Of a stretch of 64,000 nt of DNA, positions 10,929 to 23,170 are shown piece after piece. The notes under the pieces are model-generated. The model worked only from the letters and a program-made list of their open reading frames with translations, had not been told where the DNA came from and did not search any database. The number at the start of each line of letters is the position of its first letter. The stretch's first letter is position 1. Location of the stretch: the NCBI GenBank assembly GCA_029449235.1, contig JANATG010000017.1, positions 760,001 through 824,000 of the forward strand, in the 5' to 3' direction. The DNA comes from Linnemannia schmuckeri. Lineage: Eukaryota > Mortierellomycota > Mortierellomycetes > Mortierellales > Mortierellaceae. Made by a program: the position numbers and the translations under genes.

Positions 10929-13652
10929 ATGTCAACCTGGTCAACCACAGACACCCTGCTGCATCTCTGCACAACACCCGACAACTCAAGGAATAAAGAT
11001 CTCGAGGACATTGCTAAACGACTCCAGGTCGATGCCGACTTTCGGTATGTTGACATCATCAAGCTCTCTCTCTCTTTATGTGTTTACCCCCCTCGAGCGA
11101 AAAAGACTTGATTGATTGAGGCAGTTGTATCTGGCACCGAGCCCATATATATGTATGTTACTAATATCTCTGATGTTTAATAATTTTCCTTCAGAGTAGA
11201 GTTTGGCGCTGTCCCCTCCGTTTGGAAGAAGTTGGCCTCGATGCTGGACAAGGTTGTCAAGGATGGACTGGACCCTGAGCAGGTGGAGCAGGTCATGTTC
11301 ATCTTCAGGATCATCCGCAACAGTGCTGCTGAAGTCACCAAGAACCAGGATCAAGCAAGGTACGAAACAACTTTAGCAGAAGTAACTGAAGGATAAACTA
11401 TTTGGTGGTAAACAGTTGACAAACAACGAACACTCATTTACGAAAATTTATCTTCAAAAAATTAGGCTGGCTGGCTTGCCCAAGCTGATTCAGGAAGTGG
11501 TCTCCCAAGCTGCTCACACTCACTACGGGAATGCTGGGTGTATGTCTCTCAGAAACAGCATGTCCTACGCTCGTGTGAACGTATTATTGTAAACGACTAC
11601 CACAGGACTCGGGCTAATTTTCCCACCTTTGTTAATTACCCGATCATTTCTAGATATCATGTTGCTGAGGGCAGGTGTTCAGGCATTGTCCAACTTGTTG
11701 ACAGGAAACGAGGAATCAAAAAACTACATTTGGAAGTCCTTTCTGGTCCAAGTGCCCAGCCCCAGCTGCGATCAAGCCTTGCTCAGGTATGCAAATAAAC
11801 AGGACGACTGGTGCTTCAGACGTTTTCTGCATGCAATTCAGCTCAGGAGGCCTGCTATTAACCCTGTCAGCAATCTCAATCACCTGGGCGCGTAGCACTT
11901 TGGCCGCCATCGAGGATGAGACGATTGTACTGAGTACTGTGATGCTTTGCTACAACTGTGTGTTTGAATCCCAGGAACGCAGGTAATATCCCGCTGTCAC
12001 ATCCCAAAGCCATCAAGCAACAATAATTTATTCAAAGAACAAAATATATACATGAAACTGACTCCATATTCATTATTCGTCATCTTCCTACTAGTGAACT
12101 CCTATTTTCGACAAAAGCGGGACAGAAGCTGCTCAAACAATTGATGATCGAGTCACATGCAACAAGTGGCAAGGAGGACAGAAAGAGCTTTGAGATGATA
12201 TACACCCTTGTTAGCCACTTGATCGAGCAAGATTTTGCAGAGAACCTGTACGAAGCACTCAGGGACTTGGACGCAGAGGGCGAGGAAGAGTACAAGATTC
12301 GGTATCATGGAGAAGGCTTCCATGACGACGTCAAAGAAGAGACGGTCCCCAAGATTCAGGAACTGAGGATCGAGGAGATCGAGGACGAAGAGACATCAAG
12401 CAAACCAGTGACATCGAGAAAGCAGGAAAAGAAGGGTGTTTCGTATATGAGCCAAGAGCAGGTTACGTTGCTCAAGATGATCGACTCAAGGATCTACACC
12501 CACCACAAGAAGCAGCAAGAGCTTTTTCAACAGCAGCAACAACAGCACGCCTCATCTACTGTTTCCAGCGCTTACGATCCTTTTGCTGTTGACGATACAG
12601 ATCCTCCAGTCAGCTTGAGGACGGTCGACTTTTTGACAGAGATATTTACCAAAGTGTCGGCACTAACGATCGAGGTATTCAAGGGTCTAGACAAGGGCGG
12701 TGTTGGAGAACATGCCGTTGAGGATCTCGCCAACCTGTCGTCTGGATTGATGCTGCTGCTTGGCTGTTTTGCGCATCTGAGCCTTCACGAGGACGGGCAG
12801 GCCAGTCTCCGCCCCAAGGTCGGATCTGGTGATGACAATGTGGATGGTGTCGATGATGATGTGTTGGAGGAGATTGAGCAAAGAGTAGAGATTGTCCCTG
12901 TTCCAGATTGGTTTAAGGCCCAACATATGGCCATGGTCAACGGCGGTCTGGTTGAGAGTTCTATTGGTAAGAATGATTATACGGTTTAGATCCTGTCGCG
13001 TTTTGTAGTAGCTGTAGGACGAGCCTACCAATGACTAGCTCTAACTGTATCTAATGGAATAGAGCTGCTTAGACAGGCGGATGTGAGTTTGGCGAGGGTG
13101 TCCAAGCCCGTGTCAAGTGACCCTTCAGGAACACCAGCCATGGCGGCCAATGCCGAGTCAACAGTATTGTCAAACACCTCGACCGTACAGGGACAAGATT
13201 CATTCTTTGTGGGACTCAAGCGGGATATTGTCAGGCTCATTGGTAACCTGGCGTATCGGTCGCGTCATGTCCAGGATAAGATTAGAGGCTGTAATGGACT
13301 TATTGTCATGTTGAGTCAGTGCAACATTGACGACGCCAATCCCTGTAAGTCATTTTACGAATGTTTTATTATGGATGCTCCATTGCCTGTATCAGTTATA
13401 TGATGGATACAACGTTGCTAATGCTCTACTTAATTATCAACCCCTCGAAAACAACGCTTCGTATTAGATCTTCGGGAGTACGCTATCTTGGCAATGAAAA
13501 ACATTTTGACGGGCAATATGGAGAACCAGACGCTGATTGAGGAGTTGCAGCCGATTGAGGCGGTTGATCACCCTGCCCTGCAAGAAGCTCGCATCACCGC
13601 CAAGTTGGATGCTGAGACTGGCCGCCCGGTCCTGACCCAGCACAAGCCTTAG
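10929..13652 (+). CDS. ATXN10: Ataxin-10 homologue (armadillo-like)
   Basis: Eight exons (10929-11044, 11195-11359, 11466-11539, 11654-11786, 11842-11982, 12095-12966, 13063-13344, 13468-13652) keep a continuous frame and give 655 residues. All introns have GT-AG ends; the shortest is 55 nt. The C-terminus LREYAILAMKNILTGNMENQ is the signature of the Ataxin_10 domain, preceded by KRDIVRLIGNLAYRSRHVQD, also typical. The N-terminal half is helical and leucine-rich, consistent with armadillo repeats. A Gln run (FQQQQQQHA) and acidic loops lie in the large exon 6. Ataxin-10 proteins are cytoplasmic and in yeasts (Ctr86/Mdb1) are linked to cytokinesis and septin organisation; the role here is inferred from that family. 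Confidence 0.85.
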
Positions 13653-13930
13653 CTTAGTACCCGACCTCCTTAGACAAAGTGTGCCAGTAAAATAGCAGTA
13701 CGCGAAAGAAACTAAGGCACTCTAGTGCAAAAAATGAGCTTGTGTCTCATAGTTGTCGCTCACAGTTGGTGGCAAGGAAGGATCGTTTTAAGCCACCTTC
13801 TGATCCAAGGTATATATTCATCGAAATCGCGCCAAATAGGTTGCTTTTCTTCACCCTTTGCCACCAATTCTATCTATGCTCACCAACAACAACCTTCTTG
13901 CGAAATCGCCAGCCAAGGGTTATTACCACC

Positions 13931-15841
13931 ATGCGATCCGCCGCAAGTCAATTCTTTTCCACACCTGTGCTGGTGACACTGATGGCAACCCACCTCGATC
14001 GTAGGATGCTCTCTCGTCTGATGCGAACTTCCAGAGTCATGCATGTTCGGTGCGTTCCCCTTCTCTACCAACACCTCGAGATCTTCTACACACCCAGTCA
14101 ACCCAACCTTTTCGCCTCGCCTGACTCCACTATGGCCTTCTCCAACAATGTGCAGCATGTTCGCGAGCTGCAGATCGACCTGCTTGGGCTAGTCTACCTC
14201 CTGAATGGTGTGGTGGCCTTCAACAACCTAACTGATCCCTCGACAAAAAGGTCGCCCTCTCGACCACAGTGGCTGGTTCTTCCCGACCCCCGCTCTTGCC
14301 TTGTCATGCCAATTCCGCCTATCACTCTCTTGACCAAGCTTACTATCCATATCTCGCACAGCGCCAATCTCAGGATCTGCCCCTACTATCTGCAGAGCGT
14401 CACCAACCCGAGCGCCACTTTGACCCAAGTTTGTTGGATGCTTGCACTCACCTCATGTCTACGGGAGCTCGATTTGACTGGACTGATTTTCAAGGATTTC
14501 TGGGATGTCCGTCTCTTCACCAATGCGGTATCCGAGCTTGAAGGTCTGCAAAAGCTTGCTTTGGTGGCAACATTCTGGGAGAGGACTCCTATCCAGCTTG
14601 GACGAGACGTATTCTTTTGCTGCCCTTCGAGTCTAGTGGACCTCCAGATGACTTTTTTGCAGAAAGATGTTTCGCAAGACCGCTTTCTTTTGGAGGAGTA
14701 CCGCATGGTGGAGCCGGGGGGGTTTCACTCATGGGAGAGTGAGGAAAACGATGACTTGCCAGAAGTACCACAGAGGCGGAAGCGCTTGGCGAATTTGCGG
14801 AGACTCTTCGTCCACCAGACTGGTCCTATGTTCTCGGAGGATGATTTTCGCTCGATTACACGCCAGTGTCCCAATGTTCTGGTTCTCAAGGTTCCAGCTC
14901 TCGGAAAGGTGAAGAATGTCACTCGACTCGCCAAAGACGTCGCTACATCGTGCAAGAAGGTGAAGGTATTGTGGCATCGGGGCTTCTCTGAGGGTGGCAC
15001 AGGCGGCGAGTTGGTCTTTCGGATGATGAGTGTTTTGCGTGCACATCAAGTTGCTGAGTTTACTTGCTGTGCTAAGCCGTTTGAGATTGAGGGTTTGGAT
15101 GTCAGGTTTATCTTCCGGAGACACTCACAAGCGCTGAAATATGTCTCTTTGACTGGTTGTCGCAATGTCCGCGGAAAGGTGATTCAGGTTCTTTTGGCAG
15201 ACTGCAGCGCACTCGAGGTGTTGGATACAGCTTGGATGTCTGAAAACCAGGAGGCCTGTATTGATCTGGAAGAGGCAATCGAGTTTCAATGGACTTGCAC
15301 TAGGATGCGGGCACTGAGGCTTACCATCGGTATCCCAGTTGAGCCCTTGCATCAGCCTCATGACAACGCTCCCTACTACAACCGCCCGCCCCCGATCACT
15401 TTTTCTGTTGCGGAGGAGCAGCAACTTGAGCAACTAGAGCAGCTTTACAAGCGAATCGGGACATTGACGCTGCTGGAAACGTTGCGCTTGGAAGTGATCT
15501 TTTTCGACGCGAACAGCGACCATCTGGCGTCAGCAGACAACGGAAGAGACTCATTCCCCGCCATGTTGACTGCTGGAGACAAGAGAACTGGACGACCTGG
15601 ATTCTTGCGACACTTGGCGGGATTGACCAAGTTGAAGAGTCTGCTGGGCTCGGTCTCGGCGACCACTGATGAGACGGAGGTGACGATGGGGTGGGAAGAA
15701 GCTTTGTGGATGAATGAGAACTGGCCAGAGCTCGAGAAGGCTGGATTCTTTTTACCGCAAGACCGGATTCGGGATCCCTTTAGGTGGTTGATCCAGCAGC
15801 GTCTTACTCACCGGAAGCTGTGTCTCTCGGCCACAGTTTAA
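13931..15841 (+). CDS. F-box/LRR-like protein
   Basis: A single-exon frame of 636 residues. The frame is open further upstream (to 13742), but the ATG at 13931, preceded by ACCACC, starts a typical F-box-like segment: FFSTPVLVTLMATHLDRRML followed by SRVMHVRCVPLLYQHLEI. The rest is an irregular series of leucine-rich stretches (for example LRELDLTGLIF, KYVSLTGCRNVRGKVIQ, ALEVLDTAWMS). This is the layout of fungal F-box proteins that recruit substrates to SCF ubiquitin ligases. The F-box is divergent, so Skp1 binding is not assured. Such genes are numerous in early-diverging fungi, and no specific orthologue is recognised. Confidence 0.75.
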   Translation: MRSAASQFFSTPVLVTLMATHLDRRMLSRLMRTSRVMHVRCVPLLYQHLEIFYTPSQPNLFASPDSTMAFSNNVQHVRELQIDLLGLVYLLNGVVAFNNLTDPSTKRSPSRPQWLVLPDPRSCLVMPIPPITLLTKLTIHISHSANLRICPYYLQSVTNPSATLTQVCWMLALTSCLRELDLTGLIFKDFWDVRLFTNAVSELEGLQKLALVATFWERTPIQLGRDVFFCCPSSLVDLQMTFLQKDVSQDRFLLEEYRMVEPGGFHSWESEENDDLPEVPQRRKRLANLRRLFVHQTGPMFSEDDFRSITRQCPNVLVLKVPALGKVKNVTRLAKDVATSCKKVKVLWHRGFSEGGTGGELVFRMMSVLRAHQVAEFTCCAKPFEIEGLDVRFIFRRHSQALKYVSLTGCRNVRGKVIQVLLADCSALEVLDTAWMSENQEACIDLEEAIEFQWTCTRMRALRLTIGIPVEPLHQPHDNAPYYNRPPPITFSVAEEQQLEQLEQLYKRIGTLTLLETLRLEVIFFDANSDHLASADNGRDSFPAMLTAGDKRTGRPGFLRHLAGLTKLKSLLGSVSATTDETEVTMGWEEALWMNENWPELEKAGFFLPQDRIRDPFRWLIQQRLTHRKLCLSATV

Positions 15842-16498
15842 CTTTTCTAGGAAAGGCGCCTCTTTTTTTTTTATCTGCTTTATTGTTCTTCGTTTGTTGT
15901 TTATTTGCTATTTGTCGATGTTTGACTTTGAAGTTCTTCTAACAGTAATTATGAGCTTGTCTTCTTTCTTCGTTGCTTGTCTTACTGGTGGATCAAATAA
16001 ACTCTGGGAGGCAAAGCCGATCTACCTCCATATTATGAACATCATTCCAATTTGAAGAGGTTTTTGACAGGTACGGTGTGGGAGAGTGCGGTGAATGGCG
16101 AGGTGTCATTGGTGCAAATGGAGCAACAGGCAGGAACCAAAGACATCCTACCAAATCGAATCGTTGAAGGTTTCGTCAGACATACATACGGTCAGCACTC
16201 GGCACAGGTCAACCAAGCCAAATAAAGTGCGAAAGAAAAGAAGAAAGAGGTCTCGAAAAGAGCACAAAAAAGAAAGAAGTTCCATCCTCTTCCAATCGTT
16301 CCTTTTCTCTTATTCTCTTTTCCCCATCAGCTTCTTTCTTTCTTCCCTTCTTTTCCTTCTTTTCTTTCATTATCCCCCTTCACACTTTTTGCGCTTCACT
16401 TTCACCTAAACCTTGGCTCTTCCTCTCTTTCTCTCTACCGTCAACAAAGGAATCGCACCTCAAATCAGGATATACATCCATACACACAGACAGACACT
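15842..16498. promoter_or_regulatory. 3' region of F-box gene and upstream region of SRP receptor
   Basis: 657 bp with no convincing gene. A polyadenylation-like AATAAA lies at 15996-16001. The stretch 16270-16440 is strongly C/T-rich, like the leader of paralogue 2, and probably forms the promoter and 5' leader of the SRP receptor gene. Confidence 0.45.
15996..16001 (+). terminator. Polyadenylation-like signal AATAAA after the F-box gene
   Basis: An AATAAA hexamer about 155 bp after the stop codon. Position fits a fungal 3' end; no transcript evidence is available. Confidence 0.4.
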
Positions 16499-19030
16499 AT
16501 GCTGGACTTCTTCTCGATCGCAACAAAGGGCGGCCTCGTCCTCTGGTCAAAGGCTTACGGTCCCGCTCAGTCCTCTCCCATCAACAACCTCATCCAGGAC
16601 ATTCTCATCGAAGAACGCTCCTCCACCCAAATCTATTACAAGGACAACTACGCCATCAAGTGGACCTTCGTCAACGACCTCGACCTCATCTTCATCGTAC
16701 GTCCTCTTAAGTCTCCTTTCTTTCTTGTTTCTTTTGTTCCAAGATTATATATCATGCTAACAGTTCCTTCATGTTATAACAAAAACCAAATATGAAATAG
16801 GCGGTGTACCCAAAGTCACTGGGATTGACATATATCGACACACTCCTGCAGGCAGCCAGCACACAGTTCAGCGATCGCTATGGTGACAGGATATTGCGGA
16901 AATCAGGCGGCATCCCCCAGCTGAAGGATTGGGGCGTTCAGTTTGAGGCGCTCTTGCAGACCATCGAGGATCAGGATGCTTTGGTAATTTGCAGGGATAT
17001 CCCTGTTTACGGAGTTGAGCTTAGGCTTGGGGAAGCTACTCGGTAACGTTGTCATTGTAGACGATAGTCTATTAATACAGCACTGCACCTTTCTTAACTT
17101 TCCTCCATACGACCCAATAGTCCAAGAAGACCAAGCAGCCTCGCAAGTTTGAACAGACCGTTGGCTACTCAAACTCATTAGCCTACGCCAAGGCCAAGCC
17201 AGGTACTAAAACGATACCCACTTCAACATTGATAATGCTGGGATGACAATTTCACAAGCAACAAAGGGTTCGAGCTGACACAGCCAAATTGAAACGACAA
17301 TGCTCTAATAGAAGATATCAAGGACACGAGCAAGCCAGCATTGGTAGACGAGGACGAGTTTCTCAGGAACATCGAAATGCTCAAGAAAAAATCAGCTTCA
17401 CCCAGGATTGGCATGCGGAAAGGACGTGGCGCCAAGTCGCCTGCAGCATCTCCAGTCATCGGATCGGACGACAGCAAGAAGAAGACTAAAGAGGGGCGAA
17501 AGTGGGACGGCAAGATCTCGGCCAAGGATGCTAAGAGTCTGGACTATAGCAACTCTGATGCCGCAGATGTTGTTAATGCCGATCATTTGGTAAGTGTAAT
17601 GCTTTGATATCGTATGAAAGCTGAGTGAATGTAGGTTGATGCAACTACACGATGCGGTAATACTGATATAGATGCCTCTCTCCCGTCAATAGGTTGATCA
17701 AAGCAAGCTAGGACAACATGGCAAGGATGGCACATACAATGTTGCGGATCTGGAGGCAAGTGATGAAGACGAGAGCTACAGCGACGAAGAGTCTGAGGAG
17801 GAATACACCAAGATCTCTGCTCGGTCACTTCAAGCAAAGAAGCCCGCTGCATCAAGTGGACTGATGTCGTTCTTCAAAAACATGACGGGACAGAAGGAGA
17901 TGACTGCAGAAAGTCTGGAGCCGATCATGAGCAAGATGAAGGAGCATTTGATCAATAAGAATGTCGCCGCCGATATCGCTCAGCACCTCTGTGATTCTGT
18001 CGCCAAGGGTCTCGTTGGCCAAACCCTCGGCAGTTTCAAGAGTAAGTTACCTTTGTCATTTTCTTTGATGGGACTGGCAGTAGTTTTTGCACGGTTGGGG
18101 GATCAAGGATCAAATATCCTTATCAGTTGTTGACACTTTCCTCTTTTCAATCTTTTGACAGGCGTGCAGGCACACGTGAAGCAGAGCATGGAGACAGCAT
18201 TGAAGCGCATTTTGACGCCCAAAACGTCGGTTGATCTGTTGCGCGACATTGCACAGGCCCAAGCAGAGAAGCGACCCTACACAATCGTCTTTATCGGTGT
18301 CAACGGTGTCGGCAAGTCAACCAACTTGTCCAAGACAGCCTTCTGGCTTTTGCAGAACAACCTCAAGGTCCTGATTGCAGCCTGTGATACTTTCCGCTCA
18401 GGAGCCGTTGAGCAGCTTCGCGTCCACGCCAGGAACTTGAAGGCTCTGGAGCAGAATGCGGTCGTGGATCTCTACGAGAAGGGATATGGCAAGGACTCTG
18501 CGTCGATCGCCAAGGAAGCCATCTCCTCCGCAAAGTTAACTGGTCATGATGTTGTGCTTATCGACACTGCTGGACGTATGCAGGACAACGACCCCTTGAT
18601 GCGTGCCCTCGCCAAGGTTAGTTTTCTTTTTCGAGGCCGCATTAGGAATATTTGTTTGCGTGCTCTGTACTGCTGACAATCTTATGCTGACAGTGCCTTC
18701 ATCTCTTTAATTTTGTTGCAACAGTTGGTGACGGTGAACAACCCGGACAAGATCATCTTTGTGGGAGAGGCATTGGTCGGTAATGAGGCTGTGGACCAGT
18801 TGACAAAGTTTAATGCAGCACTGAAGGATTACTCTGGATTGGCGAACCCTCGCCACATTGACGGCATGATCCTGACCAAGTTTGACACCATCGACGACAA
18901 GGTCGGAGCAGCCCTGTCGATGACTTACACGACAGGACAGCCCATCTTGTTTGTCGGTACAGGACAGACGTACACGGATCTCAAGAACATGAAAGTCAGT
19001 CATGTTGTTGCGTCTCTTCTCAGGGAATAA
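16499..19030 (+). CDS. SRP101: Signal recognition particle receptor subunit alpha
   Basis: The ER-membrane docking GTPase for ribosome-SRP complexes. Seven exons (16499-16696, 16801-16983, 17121-17202, 17312-17589, 17693-18041, 18162-18616, 18725-19030) keep frame throughout and give 616 residues. The N-terminal SRX domain (MLDFFSIATKGGLVLWSK onward) binds SRP receptor beta. A charged linker (SDEDESYSDEESEEEY) precedes the NG domain. GTPase motifs are all present: GVNGVGKSTN (about residue 408), DTFRSGA, DTAGRMQDND, TKFDTIDDKVGAA and the closing GTGQTYTDL. The protein ends at NMKVSHVVASLLRE. Length and motif order match the family, so function is secure. Confidence 0.95.
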
Positions 19031-19740
19031 TGCGACCAACAACATCAAGCCCGCGTCGCATCATCCTATTCCCGCATCCATCCGTTACTGCCACCCTCTT
19101 AGACCTAATGCAAATAAACACACCTCACAACAGCCACCTTTTGCAACACTCCCTATTTTGACATTTTCTTTCTTCTTCACCTTTTTTTATCTTCTCTTAC
19201 TCGTCCCACCCGCACCTCCATCACCACCGCCATCACCTCACGATTCCTACCCTGAGACACAGAAGAGAAACTCTTTGACCGCATATCTTACTCTCTTCAA
19301 CTAGAAATTTGAGTTGGGCAGCGGGGATGTATTTTTTCTTTCGATTAGTTCGCCTATTGGAAATGAGAGCACGCACGAGCTGGGGGATGAGTCAAGGCGG
19401 CTGGGTTAGACAAGATCGAAGCAACACGAGTAGTCATCATCTTTTGAGTTCTTGTCGTCGTCGTTTTGTTCATATCTACTTGTCATCCTCCCTCTTATCC
19501 TTCTCTTTCTTCTTTCTTTTCTTTCTCTTACTCACACTTTTACCTCTACAACGACATACGATCTACGCACACTCGCACTACGGCTCCCAACAGCAACAGC
19601 GTCCTTCTTGTCGCCATCACTCTCAGGAACATCATTATCGACACCCCTCACACGTTTCGACTTGTCTTCAACCACTAGACAACAACAACTCGTACTGTCC
19701 AGGACGCCACTACACCGCTGATAGTAACAGAACTTACACC
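19031..19740. promoter_or_regulatory. Upstream region of chorismate mutase
   Basis: 710 bp with T/C-rich tracts (19140-19210, 19480-19550) and no convincing gene. A frame at 19309 runs through the start of the next gene but shows no known motif and is judged untranslated leader or promoter. Confidence 0.45.
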
Positions 19741-21220
19741 ATGAACCTGCTCAACAATAACGATGCCCTCAGTCTCGCCAAAGTACGTTTCTTTCTTGTT
19801 TTTTTATCCAAGGAGGACCAATTGCTTTCCATTACTGAGAGAGTATTACCAGCAAGTGTTGACGGGGGAGAGGGAGAGAGAAAGGAGGGCACAGGTCGCT
19901 CTCGTTCCTTGCCGGAGATTTGTTTTTTTGTCATATGCAAAAAAGCCGGGCGAGAGAGAGAGTGGAGAGAGCTATAAAACGAAAGAAGAAATGAGAGAGT
20001 AACAGTGTTTTTCTCATCGACCATTTTTATTCTTTACCTCATTCCATAGTTGCGCGATGTTCTGATTCGTCTCGAGGACACCATCATCTTTGGTAAGTGA
20101 GATCCTGATCTCTCTCTCCTCGACTCACTCTTGTTGATTGCATTCATTCATAGAGAAAAGAAGACAAGGGCGCAGAAGAAACACTAACGTCCTTTCTTGT
20201 TGTTGTCTATGATAGCGTTGATCGAACGAGCTCAGTTTGCATTGAACGACTGCACCTACCAGCCAGGCGTCTACAAGTACGACAATGGATCCCAGGGCTC
20301 CTTTCTCGAGTACTTTTTGCACGAGATGGAAAAAGTTCACGGTAAACCCCCCTCTCACACTTGTCGTCTTTTATTTTTGTCTGCTATCTCGCGACTTCAA
20401 CCGCCGTATTAACTCACGCTGCCTTCTCCCTCTTTCCTCTCTGCCCTGGGATGATCAATTGATTAGCTCGGGTGCGTCGTTATACCTCGCCTGATGAGTA
20501 CCCGTTCACGTCGCCCTTGCCCGAGCCAATGCTCCCCACCCTAGACTTTCCTCCAACCTTGCACCCCAACAACATCAACGTCAACAAGGACATCATGGAA
20601 CGCTACCTCCAGGATATCGTGCCCAAGATCTGTGCTCCTGGTGATGATTTGAACTATGGATCCTCCGCCACCCGTGACACTGAGTGCTTACAAGCCCTCA
20701 GCAAGCGTATCCACTATGGTATACTTTGTTGTCTTTTGCGCATCAAGAAGTGGCGAAACACAACTTATTTCACTTCTTTCTTTGCAGAAGCTAACTCTTA
20801 TTTGCTCTTTGTTCAATTTGAACGATGATAATAGGCAAGTTCATTGCAGAATCCAAGTTCATGGACCCAACCCAACAAAAGACATATATCCGATTGATCC
20901 AGAACAAGGACCGGGACGCAATCATGGAGCTGTTGACCAATAGGACAGTTGAGGCTGCATTGTTGAGACGGTTGAGGCGCAAGGCTCTAATCTATGGAAG
21001 CGATATCACCGAGACGGGCGAGGTTGTGACCAAGGAGGGGGAGGTGGAAGGATCGACAGCGACAGCAGCAGCAGGGGCAACAACATCGCGAAAGATTCAG
21101 GCAGATGTGGTTGTGGATCTTTATGAGCGTTTCGTGATCCCTTTGACTAAGGAAGTTGAAGTGGAGTACCTCTTGCAGCGGTTGGATGGGTGGCAGATCC
21201 CTGAGGATTCAAAGAACTAG
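19741..21220 (+). CDS. ARO7: Chorismate mutase (AroQ type)
   Basis: Converts chorismate to prephenate, the branch point to Phe and Tyr. Five exons (19741-19782, 20050-20092, 20216-20341, 20467-20718, 20835-21220) give 282 residues with all GT-AG introns in frame. The product starts MNLLNNNDALSLAK, followed by LRDVLIRLEDTIIFALIERAQ, matching the start of yeast Aro7. Other family blocks are GSFLEYFLHEMEKVHARVRRY, PFTSPLPEP, GKFIAESKF and the C-terminal IPLTKEVEVEYLLQRL. An insert of about 25 Gly/Ala/Thr residues (around 21030-21090) before the last helix is not usual in the yeast enzyme. The family is normally a homodimer, inhibited by Tyr and activated by Trp; I cannot judge allostery here. 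Confidence 0.95.
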
Positions 21221-21604
21221 TAGCACCGTTGGTATTTTTAGTTCTGGGTGTTGTTGGTTATTGTTGTCGGAAACGGTGGTAGATGTTGAGCTTGTGGATA
21301 GACATTTGAAATAAACCGAAAAAGGAACATGAGGATGTTGTTTGTAGCGCGTGCTTTTTTTGATGTGTGTGTCAATGTGGCTGTGTCTTCCATTTGCATA
21401 CAACGGGTATGATTTGGTTATTGTATGTGTTGAAAAAGTCAAAAAAAAAAAGGGAGAACAATGCGAGGGTTGGATGGTCACTGTCTCCTCATCCTTCGTT
21501 CACCCTTCCCTCAAGTCTGAAGAGCAATTAACTGTTTATTTTAAAACCCATGAGAAAAAAGGTTCTCATGAAGGCCAGCCAAGAAGACAAAAAAATCACC
21601 ACAT
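21221..21604. other. Convergent 3' intergenic region
   Basis: 384 bp between chorismate mutase and the secreted-protein gene, which converge. An AATAAA hexamer at 21310-21315 is a likely 3'-end signal for chorismate mutase. No gene seen. Confidence 0.5.
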
Positions 21605-22164
21605 TTAAGGACCGCACGCATCTGCAGCCTTATTCACAGCTTCCATCATAGGCACCGTCTTATCTCTCACGGGCTGCCCTTGGATTCCAGCACTCTCGAG
21701 AGCTGTTATGGCTGAGCTATAGGTGGACTTGATTTTATCATAGTGGGTCTCGTCATGGTGACTATTGGCCTCGAAGATCGCGGCCTGAAAGTCACGGACC
21801 TGGGTCAGGGAAGGGTGTGTGTAGCCCTGAATGGCACTGTTGAGCTCAGTCATTCTAGCATACGCTGCATTTTTTGCATCGCTGCAGGCTTGGCTGCTGG
21901 GGTCGCCTCTTCTTTGGAGCAGGTTCTTGTCGCGGATCATTCTTGCGCGAAAGTGGGAGCCGACTGATCCTGGAGTAGCTGTAGAATTGGGGTTTTGGTG
22001 GTAAGGAAATATAGTATTAATGGAGGGAGGTGTGTTAGGAGACACAGATTTTCGTATTGTGCCAGAGTGTTGTTGTTGGGCGCCGTTATGTATGGAGATG
22101 ACATACCTTCAACGGCAACAAGTGCCACGGCGGCCAGACAAAGAGCGTACGAGATGATTTTCAT
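21605..22164 (-). CDS. Small secreted protein, unknown function
   Basis: Two exons (22107-22164 and 21605-21978; donor GTATGT, acceptor CTACAG, phase 1) give 143 residues. The first 20 residues (MKIISYALCLAAVALVAVEA) are a clear signal peptide, and the intron falls just at its end. The mature part is predicted mainly helical, polar, with only two cysteines (SSQACSDAKN and the final DACGP), which could form one disulphide. No transmembrane segment follows. It faintly resembles fungal hydrophobic-surface-binding cell-wall proteins in length and helical character, but I see no decisive motif, so no function is assigned. Confidence 0.75.
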
Positions 22165-22822
22165 GGTGACAAGAATATGGATGGGTGACAGAAGAGTGGA
22201 AGGGAAGAGATAGTTGTGGAAAAGCGTTGAAAGAAAAAGGCGTTTATGTTGAGGGATGTCTGTTTTGATGAGGAGAAAAAAAAGACGGAGCTATGGACGG
22301 AGTGCCGGGACGAGACAGGATTAATAGCTGCCTATCAAAACTAAAGGGAGGAAGGGAGAGACGGATGGACATGTCGTGTTCCTTTTTTGTGAATACATCC
22401 AAGGAGGGCTAGTCTGCTATTCTACCCACTCGCCTCCTTGTTTTGATGCACAGTACAAGAATGATTGAGCGGTCAGAAACGGGGATTATTATGCTGCGAG
22501 CCGCGCGTATAAATTCAAGGAGAGAGAAAGAGAAGGAAGGGGAGAGAGAGGCGGTGGATCATCTTGAAATAAACTTGGATAAGCTAGGTTCTCTCCTTTG
22601 ACGAAGGCTTTTCTCTCGCCAAAGAGGACGGCGGGTCCTGGAACATGCTATGTACACGAAAAATAGGTCTAGAATGCTGGGTAGGAGTGCCTGCAGTGCA
22701 TCAAAAAAATCCTTTAGGCATATACCTCGCACATCTGAGAAACAACTGCTAGGTTCTGCGGAAAAGGTGGTTATGTTGTTGGTGTCTTTGTCTGTGTCCC
22801 CTTTGTTCTCGTTTTTTTTGAC

Positions 22823-23170
22823 CCCTTTTTGGGGGGTGTCACTCGGAGTTAATCTGGAAGCCTCGGTGCTCCGCAACGATCGCGTCGAAGCAGACGCAAG
22901 GCATCTCTACCAAGGACAAGATCTCCAAGTATACAGGCCCCCAAGGTGACTGGAGACAAAGATACGGATACATCACAGGCGACGGTTTTTGCCCGTGTGG
23001 CGCCTCGCTAGCCAAACATGAGCATGGGCGCTGCCCTGGAGTGTCCAAGGGCCTACACGCGTCCGGCAAGCGGTTGTCGAAAAGTTTGTTGGGAAGGAGG
23101 AGGTTGTCACTGATGGAGAGAATGGAAAGAATCCCTCCATTCGTATTCAGTTTTATTATTTTCTTCTATT
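22823..23170 (+). other. Orphan open frame with a Cys/His cluster, possible gene remnant
   Basis: A stop-to-stop frame of about 115 codons without an early ATG. It contains DGFCPCGASLAKHEHGRCPG, a C-x-C...H-x-H-x2-C spacing that could bind zinc, then a basic stretch. No domain is recognised and chance is possible. Confidence 0.2.

Noticed and set aside
13742..13930. Start of the F-box protein at 13742
   Set aside because: The frame is open, but the ATG at 13931 has better context and directly precedes the F-box-like segment.
22839..23069. Minus-strand frame of 76 codons
   Set aside because: Overlaps the plus-strand Cys/His frame and shows no motif.
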